DNA of 22,636 nucleotides from Priapulus caudatus (Eukaryota > Priapulida > Priapulimorpha > Priapulimorphida > Priapulidae): positions 87,652 through 110,287 of the forward strand of contig NW_014577666.1 of assembly GCF_000485595.1 (NCBI RefSeq), given 5' to 3'. Both the position numbers and the translations under genes were made by a program. Position 1 is the stretch's first letter. Every line of letters begins with the position of its first letter. The notes beneath the pieces were generated by a model. The model did no database searches. It had not been told where the DNA came from and saw only the letters and a program-made list of their open reading frames with translations. This document shows positions 18,001 to 22,636 of this stretch, piece by piece.

Positions 18001-18250
18001 ATATTAAAGCATGTTAAGCAGTTAAATACATTTGTATGACCAGATGTGTATGTGAAGCACATTAAGTTTCAGTATACATATCAGTTCTTGTCATTACTAG
18101 GTGCACAATGTGACATTTGCCTTTGAGCTTATGATGGATTCTGGATTACCGCGGCCAAAGGCCAGGCCAGAGGACATCGTTAACATGGATCTAAAGTCAA
18201 CTCTTCGTGTGCTGTACAATCTTTTCACCAAGTACAAGCAAGTGGAATAA
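8973..18250 (+). CDS. PARVA: Parvin, full gene span (9 coding exons, 364 aa)
   Basis: Parvin is a cytoplasmic adaptor of integrin adhesions. With the pseudokinase ILK and PINCH it forms the IPP complex and links to actin and paxillin. Exons are 8973-9081, 13060-13149, 13508-13681, 13870-14013, 14872-15046, 15378-15397, 17028-17089, 17351-17521 and 18101-18250. Together they give 1,095 bases (365 codons with stop) in one frame, all with GT/AG junctions. A basic, Ser/Lys-rich N-terminus leads to CH1 at about residues 87-194 and CH2 at about 254-361. CH2 includes 'RDAFDTLFDHAPDKLNVVKK', 'QFHDGVYLVLLMGLVEGYFV' and the C-terminal 'STLRVLYNLFTKY', nearly identical to vertebrate parvins (about 365-372 residues). 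The symbol reflects family; alpha, beta and gamma split within vertebrates, so a single ancestral-type parvin is likely. Intron 1 is about 4 kb and full of repeats. Confidence 0.93.
9561..10594. repeat. Tandem duplication copy B (broken parvin exon 1)
   Basis: Near-identical to 8527-9558. It directly follows copy A after a two-base junction inside the inverted-repeat element, so it re-enters the parvin upstream region. It continues past the point where copy A stops, into the foldback MITE at 10594. The numerous small indels fit either a young duplication with sequencing error or an unmerged haplotype. Confidence 0.85.
10006..10114 (+). pseudogene. Second copy of parvin exon 1, frameshifted
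   Basis: The first 23 codons are as in exon 1. Inserted bases then change the frame and a TAG stop arises at 10090-10092. One A of a run and one G before the donor are also missing, so the GT at 10115 would join out of phase. As written, it cannot make parvin. It is either a dead duplicate or an assembly duplicate with uncorrected read errors. Confidence 0.8.
10406..11093. mobile_element. Inner inverted-repeat element with foldback arms
   Basis: The left end CACAGGCACTTGAAGCATAT and the right end, its complement (GCTTCAGTGACTGTG), bound a large hairpin. Sequence from 10406 through about 10740 reappears inverted at about 10790-11093, including ATAGATATAAGAGC, GGAATTCGCTCGACGCTCGC and CTCCATCTTTGCTCCTAATT. 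The core is the MITE at 10594-10905. The right end abuts the N gap. Confidence 0.65.
10594..10905. mobile_element. Foldback MITE, copy 1
   Basis: About 312 bases with arms starting GCTTACTTGTTGT and ending ACAACAAGTAAGC. The arms pair for about 130 bases, including CATGTCTCACTTCGCC and AGAGCTGTGTCACG. There is no coding capacity. A related copy lies just across the gap at 11120-11433. Confidence 0.7.
11095..11119. other. Assembly gap (25 N)
   Basis: Twenty-five Ns lie between two inverted/duplicated segments. The true length is unknown, and the placement inside a repeat nest suggests an assembly breakpoint. Confidence 1.
11120..11433. mobile_element. Foldback MITE, copy 2 (diverged)
   Basis: Same order of motifs as 10594-10905: GTTACTTGTTTGTAGAA, the AGAGCTGTGTCACG block, TTACCCAAGATGCAGTG in the centre, and ACCAGTAAGCACTGTAC at the end. 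There are many small differences. The sequence after it (to about 11510) follows the right flank of copy 1, so the flank was duplicated too. Confidence 0.65.
11782..12260. repeat. Two-copy tandem repeat with palindromic core
   Basis: A unit starting GAGCAAGACCATTCCGCC at about 11792 recurs from about 12071. It covers the CAGCTACATCACAC block, an AT-rich centre with AACAACGTT, a GC-rich half with CGCGGACT, and ends near GGGCGGGCGTGCGG. The first unit is degraded; the second keeps a near-perfect palindrome (12091-12174). Confidence 0.65.
12091..12174. repeat. 84-bp spacerless near-perfect palindrome
   Basis: Two 42-base arms meet at 12132/12133 in AACAACGTTGTT with no spacer and one mismatch. 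The arms run from GCAGCTACATCACACACGCG outward to an AT-rich middle TATATATAACAAC. This could extrude as a cruciform. It is likely the fused terminal repeats of two head-to-head transposon ends. Confidence 0.85.
12627..12836. mobile_element. MITE with 38-bp perfect terminal inverted repeats
   Basis: Perfect 38-base arms lie at 12627-12664 and 12799-12836, starting GTCTATGTCCCCCAGGGTAC. Inside, a GGAACGTACCCTGG block recurs, and a GGTTAGGGTTAAGGTTAGGG tract at 12709-12728 resembles the common metazoan telomere motif. No target duplication is evident and there is no ORF. Confidence 0.85.
13060..13149 (+). CDS. PARVA: Parvin exon 2
   Basis: Residues 37-66, including 'NELTEEGQSAIDSPSSPVKA' and a Leu/Pro/Asp-rich end. 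It corresponds to the vertebrate linker before CH1 with a Ser-Pro site. Acceptor AG is at 13058-13059 after TATTTC. The donor GTCTGT is weak but phase and homology support it. Confidence 0.85.
13287..13330. repeat. TA-rich simple repeat in parvin intron 2
   Basis: Interrupted TATATA runs. The rest of intron 2 (13150-13507) shows nothing recognisable. Confidence 0.5.
13508..13681 (+). CDS. PARVA: Parvin exon 3 (start of CH1)
   Basis: Residues 67-124. It carries 'LIKVLLDWVNDELASYRIIV' followed by 'DIEEDLFDGLIVGKLI', the first helices of CH1 with the usual Leu-Phe-Asp-Gly turn. Acceptor CAG ends at 13507 and donor GT is at 13682. The phase matches exons 2 and 4. Confidence 0.93.
13870..14013 (+). 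CDS. PARVA: Parvin exon 4
   Basis: Residues 125-172, including 'LEVAEVTQNEAVQKAKLRTV' and 'QKWSVE', the middle of CH1. Acceptor AG is at 13868-13869 and donor GTATGT at 14014. Intron 3 (13682-13869) holds nothing notable. Confidence 0.92.
14014..14871 (+). other. Parvin intron 4
   Basis: 858 bases of AT-rich intron between matching splice sites. I see no repeat family, ORF or RNA gene in it. Confidence 0.7.
14872..15046 (+). CDS. PARVA: Parvin exon 5 (end of CH1)
   Basis: Residues 173-230. 'LVAILHLLVALAMHFRAPIR' and 'LPEHVIVNVVVVQKREGRLL' are the conserved end of CH1 and the start of the inter-domain linker. Acceptor is TTTTCTACAG; the donor is placed after AATGA so that GTAAGT starts at 15047. 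Confidence 0.93.
15047..15377 (+). other. Parvin intron 5
   Basis: 331 bases. A stretch around 15160-15230 is rich in CAG/GCAG-like triplets but is not a regular repeat. Nothing else is seen. Confidence 0.6.
15378..15397 (+). CDS. PARVA: Parvin exon 6 (20-base microexon)
   Basis: A 20-base exon completing a Glu codon and encoding HLGAKF plus one base. It has good splice signals (TTTATTTCAG before, GTAAGA after). Together with exon 7 it aligns without gap to the vertebrate linker just before the conserved Glu-Arg-Asp-Ala-Phe. Skipping it would shift the frame before CH2. Confidence 0.8.
16117..16368. mobile_element. 252-bp hAT-like MITE
   Basis: Ends are CACAGGCACTTGGAGCGTTT and its complement. 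The arms pair over more than 30 bases into an AATAAAATA stretch. Flanks GTCGTACA (16109-16116) and GTTGTACA (16369-16376) form an 8-bp target duplication with one mismatch, which fits hAT (P elements also make 8-bp duplications). Its interior shares GATGAGCATTTG and TCGGCAATAATAGG with the compound element in intron 1. Confidence 0.85.
16572..16715. repeat. GC-rich hairpin repeat, copy 2
   Basis: A perfect 19-bp stem (16572-16590 AGCTATTGATCCGTGCGCC with 16604-16622) lies around a 13-base loop. It is followed by about 90 bases that match the minus strand of 6732-6812. The loops of the two copies are alike (GGCCTT...GGATTT and GGCCTCGAATTT), but the outer part of the stems differs. Confidence 0.75.
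17028..17089 (+). CDS. PARVA: Parvin exon 7 (start of CH2)
   Basis: Residues 238-258, 'RDAFDTLFDHAPDKLNVVKK' after a split Glu codon. It is essentially identical to vertebrate parvins, at the helix leading into CH2. Acceptor ATTTCAG; donor GTACCA is non-optimal but supported by phase. Confidence 0.94.
17351..17521 (+). CDS. PARVA: Parvin exon 8 (CH2)
   Basis: Residues 259-315. 'TFVNKHLNKINLEVTDLETQ' and 'DGVYLVLLMGLVEGYFVPMY' form the CH2 core that in other parvins binds the ILK pseudokinase domain and paxillin LD motifs. Phase 0 at both ends. Acceptor TTTGTAG ends at 17350. Confidence 0.95.
17781..17804 (+). repeat. G-rich tract, possible G-quadruplex
   Basis: GGTGGTGGGGAGGGAGGGG continues into a longer G run in parvin intron 8 (17522-18100), sense strand. 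It has four or more G-runs with one-base loops. The rest of the intron shows nothing notable. Confidence 0.5.
18101..18250 (+). CDS. PARVA: Parvin exon 9 (C-terminus)
   Basis: Residues 316-364 and TAA. 'RPKARPEDIVNMDLKSTLRV' and 'LYNLFTKYKQVE' match the highly conserved parvin tail; vertebrates also end within a few residues of Tyr-Lys/Arg. Acceptor TTACTAG ends at 18100. Confidence 0.95.
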   Translation: MHNVTFAFELMMDSGLPRPKARPEDIVNMDLKSTLRVLYNLFTKYKQVE

Positions 18251-19650
18251 GTGGGACACTAGGGCTTTAGTTTTCATATACACTCAACAAGTCTAAACGT
18301 CTATACGTTTTTGGCCTGATGATTATTTTCTACATGTGTGTAGGAAGTTGGTGCTATTTTGTTTTGTCAGTGTGCTTTGATTGTACTCTGGGGGCCAAAG
18401 GTGGGTTTCGAATTTTTAATGGCAAAACAATTGGCATGTTATGTAACTCAGCATGTGTGCATTTAAATAGAGTATTAGCGTAGCTTTCGTCATTATTTTC
18501 CATTGACAAATATAATAGCTATGATACACACTAAATATTGTTAATAGAAATAGTTTAATTTTAAAGTAAGTTAATATTTGTGTTTTAATGATTAAAGGTT
18601 AGTGCCATTATTTGTGCTGCTCTAATGGTGATGATGTAAGTTGTACTGATTATTTTCCCACATTTTACATCAGGTGCTTTTCTCTCATATCATTCAAATG
18701 ATAAATTATTACAATATTTCAGTTTCACCATTAGTTATAGTAAAGTTATGCATTAGTTTATGCTACTTGTAGTATTTATACAGCATTTTTACAACTAAAT
18801 AGTAGAGTAATATTTTCATGCAATATTACTGATTTAGAGCATGAAATAATATGAGAGAACCATGAGAGTGGGAGGCAGCATAAGCAATGAAATTACCTTA
18901 AGCAAATGCCTGCAATTTTGTACAGCAGGTTTTAGTTATTTTTCATATCCTCGTACATAGTAAATATTAGTATGTAACTGAAGGAAATTTTTCATAACGT
19001 TACCCAATTAATGTGTGCTTTCTTGACTATTGCTAAGTATATATTTAAATATTCCATAGTATTTGTAATAGCCAAGGATGTGACACAATCCTCATCCGTT
19101 TATATCATGTATGGTAATTATTATGAAAAAACTCATACAAGTTGGCATGTAGCCTATATTAGATGTGCACGCATCGGGTGGATGCTGGCTCATTGTTTTA
19201 TACTATGGAAAAGGAAAAAGTCTCACACTAGAACTTGCAACTTCTGTATTACTTTTATAATTTGCATTTCTAGCATGTGACGAGATCGTGAATTTTAGCG
19301 TACGACTTTACTGCTTCACCAAGTCGGCAGTCGCACATTGCACCTGCATGTGTCTTTATTTGGTTGTGCAATGAATGATTTTTGTGTGCAATATATCAAT
19401 ATACATAAACTGAAGATTTAGATGTCAGGAAACAGGTACTGACTTACAGTTTGAGCCGAGTTATTTAGAACCATTTAGTAAAGGCAATAGCTGTGCAAGT
19501 TGTCAAAATTTACAAGTAGGCTATATACGTAGTAAAATATTAATTTATTATTGTAGTGGATCGTGTTTGGAAACATCTAGAATTGAGTCTATTTAAGATG
19601 ACAATGTTAACAATGTTAACATTGAAATAAACATTTATACTAGTACATGA
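18251..19650 (+). other. Probable parvin 3' UTR with poly(A) signal
   Basis: The first AATAAA after the stop is at 19626-19631, giving a 3' UTR of about 1.4 kb. The stretch is AT-rich and free of the transposons that fill the rest of the window, as expected for a retained UTR. A tandem AATGTTAAC pair lies at about 19600-19618. The extent is inference. Confidence 0.5.
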
Positions 19651-20439
19651 ACTCTCAAAAATGGTTATTTTACTTGCACGTTTTATTGTTAACAAAAACA
19701 ACTACAATGATATATGTAGCAAATTGCAGCACGTTCTTTCCCTTTGCCATTTTCTGACAGATATCAACTATAGGTCCATTTTCATTGCAGCAATGATATA
19801 CTATACCACTGTACCATTTAATCAGAACATGATTCACTATGTTAGTTACTCGATTAAATTACAAGTGTAGCACATATGGCCACACCTCTCTATGAAAGAA
19901 ACATTTATTACCTAGACACCGTTTCGTTCTAATAATGACATTGCCTCTTTAATCCTTATATTTACCATATTTATTCATAAACTTAATAAATTAGACACAT
20001 TACTGCCACATTTTCTACCTGCCATACCGAGATATTATATTATACATCTTACTATTCCAACAGGTCACATATAGATATTAGCCTTGCTGGTGGCACCGCT
20101 AATAAGGAATGTTGATCATCAGGCACCTCACTGAGGAATACCATAGAGTAAGAATAACTAAGTTATTCTTAGTCTATGTGAATACTCAGCCAAATGGAAT
20201 ATTGATGCTTGGAAATTATTTCAGTTATCAGGTTAGATGCATTTGACAAATGACAAATTTTGTAAATTCAAACCCATAATGTAATATGAAGCCATAGCTT
20301 TATTTGCCAGGTTTAGGCTAGTTTGTAAACAAAACTATATGTAAAACAATATATGGGATTATACTGGCAAACCGAGAGAAATCGTAGCACACCACTCAAT
20401 TTAAAGTGTATTTGCTAGACGTAGTTCCATCCTGCATCT
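19651..20439. other. Unassigned AT-rich sequence
   Basis: No exon or repeat family was recognised apart from a hairpin with arms at 20142-20159 and 20161-20178 (CATAGAGTAAGAATAACT and its near complement). Confidence 0.5.
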
Positions 20440-20502
20440 TTAGTCCAAATGTTTCCTGTTGGGATTAACTCCAAATAGTATTGCCCTGATCTCTGGAATC
20501 AT
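20440..20502 (-). CDS. Candidate terminal exon, minus strand
   Basis: On the minus strand a T-rich tract ending TTTTTTTCAG is followed by a frame reading MIPEIRAILFGVNPNRKHLD and TAA. Splice context and amino-acid make-up are exon-like, but 20 codons is short and I recognise no family. The next candidate donor upstream, at 21568, gives a frame with a stop shortly before it, so the link is not established. It could be the end of a gene entering from the right, or chance. Confidence 0.2.
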   Translation of the reverse strand: MIPEIRAILFGVNPNRKHLD

Positions 20503-20685
20503 CTGAAAAAAAACATAATTGTAGTGAATGAACATCCAACATTTTTATGCTTTACACATAAATCACTGCTATCTTCATTATGCAATGCAGTACCCAATGC
20601 AAGCAGAACTGCTATTGTTCATGTTATTAAAAACAATAGAGGAGAGCTGAAGAACAGCATAGACTGGCCAGGAATAAGACATATT

Positions 20686-21499
20686 ATCAAGAGCTAATAA
20701 TACCTAGAGTGTACAAAGGAAAAACGGGAAAAATAGTGCTATTTCACGATATGATTATTCTACTTTGCCATACTTTGGCCTGCGAAGTGTAAAGAAAATT
20801 TTATGGTATTGCATTAAGCAGAATTCTTTGCTCTCTAAAACAAGACCAACCGCCTTGTCAATACGATACTCCTAGGCTGAGATATTGGCTCCTAAAACCT
20901 CCCCTCCCACATGCCTCACACGGCCTGGCATCCAGCTTATTCAGCAAGCCTAAACGCCTCTAAAGGTTGCTTCGTGAGAGTTCGGTTTTTTCCGCCATAA
21001 TTTTCATGAATGATTTTCGGGTGCAGGTGGACAGGGTGGAGGTGACTTTCGGGGCATCGCCTATGCCCTTATCTCCCATTATCTTTCCTTAGCCACGGCT
21101 AATGCCCGTCATGATGGAGCCGGCAATGTTTTTTTAATTAAGTTCTCTACAACGCAGCTAGTAAAGTACCAAATTTTGGCATGTGACATCAATTATCAGC
21201 GCTCCAAGCCGGCACGGAAAACGATAGCCAAAATGCTTGAGAGGCGTTTAGGTTGCTGAATAAGCTGGATGCGAGGCTGTGTGAGGCATGTGGGGAGGGG
21301 AGGTTTAGGACCAATATCTCAGTCTAGGAGTATCGTATTGACAAGCGGTTGGTCTTGTTTTAGGAGAGCAAAGAATTCTGCTTAATGCAATACCATAAAA
21401 TTATTTCTAGACTTGCAGGCAAAGTAGAATAATGTTGTCGTGAAATAGCACTATTTTCCCGTTTTCCCGTTGTACACTCTAGGTATTATAGCTCTTGAT
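20686..21499. mobile_element. Foldback DNA transposon, copy 2 (814 bp)
   Basis: Same ends (ATCAAGAGC...GCTCTTGAT), outer arms and core as 5052-5839, with scattered indels. The insertion is flanked by ATT on both sides (20683-20685 and 21500-21502), a possible 3-bp target duplication. The inner parts of the arms (20905-20965 and 21235-21300) pair well with each other but differ from those of copy 1. No transposase frame is present. Confidence 0.85.
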
Positions 21500-21612
21500 A
21501 TTATTGATATACTACAATTTGTACACCCTGAATTTCCACCAGCATTAACAAGAATTTACGGTCTTACCTGCCTCATGTACTCTGCAGCGTTTGTTCAAGG
21601 TATTAATGACTT

Positions 21613-21651
21613 TTATCTTTCCTTGATTGGCAGTAGCTCTATGCCCCAGCA
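21613..21651 (-). CDS. Candidate terminal exon, minus strand (13 codons)
   Basis: On the minus strand CGTTTCAG precedes TGC TGG..., reading CWGIELLPIKER then TAA, in phase with the candidate exon 22017-22168. The frame agreement and the two splice sites are the only support. No family is recognised. Confidence 0.22.
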   Translation of the reverse strand, partial: CWGIELLPIKER

Positions 21652-22016
21652 CTGAAACGATTATATTCGATAATTCTCACTAAACCACAAATCACAACGA
21701 ATGCATTTGGTCTGAACAATGATTTGCATTGCAGAATTGCAGAAACACTTGTCACGCTTTACTTATAAGACAACAATAATTCAGCTTTGAGCATTATTTA
21801 AAAACGACTTTTTAATGGATGATAATTATGGAAGCCGTGTTTAAATTTCCCTTTACCGACAAAAAATACCATAGCAGAACATGGCAGTTGGTGAGCATAG
21901 CACCAATGCTAGTATCGTACTTACAAGGCAATGCAATCCACCACACTTACATTTCCGCGGGAGATAGCTCTCCTTGTCGATGCTTAGCTTCACGTTTGTA
22001 CCAGTCGCAGCCTTAC

Positions 22017-22168
22017 TTGAGTGACAGCACTGGGAAACACCGACTCAACCAGTGCCACATGCTGTCTGCCGACATTCTGATCACAACAGTGTGTTCGCAA
22101 GTAGTTGGAACAGACCCTAGACAGAGCCCATACATCGGCATCAATGACATAATGTAACGAATGTCTGA
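22017..22168 (-). CDS. Candidate internal exon, minus strand
   Basis: A 152-base minus-strand stretch is open throughout (50 codons plus two bases). It lies between an acceptor-like GTTTTTTGGCGTAG and a donor CAA/GTAAGG. It begins RHSLHYVIDADVWALSRVCS and ends SVFPSAVTQ. It joins in phase to 21651. I do not recognise the protein. The opposite strand also carries a 112-codon ATG frame (21819-22157), so the coding strand is undecided. Confidence 0.25.
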
Positions 22169-22636
22169 CTACGCCAAAAAACAGCTTACCCAGCCTAAAG
22201 TTAACAGCTTCACAAACTTATTAGGCAATATTTCTGGGTAATTATCTGAAGACACAAGTACACAATTAAGATATGTGATCAAAATCATGAATAAAGAAAA
22301 TGAAAAAATTGAATTCACGATCCGGGCTAGAGGAGCTCACAGTTTTGTGCCCTAAAACATCATCTACAATAAATAGTGTCATCGTTACTAAAGTAATCTT
22401 GACAACTGTCAATAACATTGAGTAAGCCACTGAACATCCCTCATGTAGCAGCACCACCTACATAGTACAGTTACCACGCATGTTAAAGGTAGCTTCCTCG
22501 AACTTTCCACGTAAATTGTGTAACAAACCACTGTAAGAATCTTAAGTAAATAACTCACTACACTTTAAACTGAACGTTAGCTTTTGAAAATAAAACTGTA
22601 AAAATATGTATCAAGCCTATATTTGCTCATTGAAGG
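22169..22636. other. Unassigned right end
   Basis: AT-rich sequence with no supported exon, repeat or RNA gene. Confidence 0.5.

Noticed and set aside
21819-22157. 112-codon plus-strand ATG frame as a gene
   Set aside because: No recognised domain, and the opposite strand has an open exon-like frame with splice sites; the strand cannot be decided, so only a low-confidence minus exon was listed.

Overview
The window is eukaryotic and comes from an animal, most likely an invertebrate. The evidence is spliced genes with GT/AG introns, a complete parvin gene (an integrin-adhesion protein), AT-rich intergenic DNA, and a dense mix of transposon relics: foldback and inverted-repeat elements, a tRNA-derived SINE, a Gypsy integrase and a non-LTR reverse transcriptase. 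I cannot name the phylum from sequence alone. A 25-base run of N and many one-base indels between near-identical repeats point to a draft assembly with imperfect polishing.

Layout. 1-1849 holds the last two exons (+) of an RNase H2 subunit C gene whose 5' part I cannot find. 3162-3827 is a single-exon METTL21D/VCPKMT lysine methyltransferase (-), convergent with it. 4150-8520 is transposon territory: nested inverted repeats, a 788-bp foldback element, a tRNA-Ala-like SINE, a Ty3/Gypsy integrase split by about 1.4 kb of other DNA, a decayed non-LTR RT, and an unexplained 98-codon ORF. 8973-18250 is parvin (+): nine coding exons, 364 residues, two calponin-homology domains. Its first exon lies in a ~1.03-kb tandem duplication (8527-9558 and 9561-10594) whose second copy is frameshifted. 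Intron 1 holds a compound nest of inverted repeats, a sequence gap, an 84-bp spacerless palindrome and a 210-bp MITE. Intron 6 holds a 252-bp MITE of the same terminal-repeat family as the intron-1 nest, plus a hairpin repeat also found inside the Gypsy relic. 18251 to about 19650 is the probable parvin 3' UTR. 20686-21499 is a second copy of the foldback element, and around it are weak candidate minus-strand exons of an unrecognised gene.

The genes are not an operon and have unrelated roles: RNase H2 (RNA:DNA hybrid and ribonucleotide removal), VCP/p97 methylation, and the ILK-PINCH-parvin adhesion complex. The most unusual feature is that two repeat families (the foldback copies, and the hairpin repeats at 6732-6858 and 16572-16715) have stem sequences that differ between copies yet stay complementary within each copy. 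This suggests arm-to-arm correction or template switching. I found no convincing new enzymatic system.
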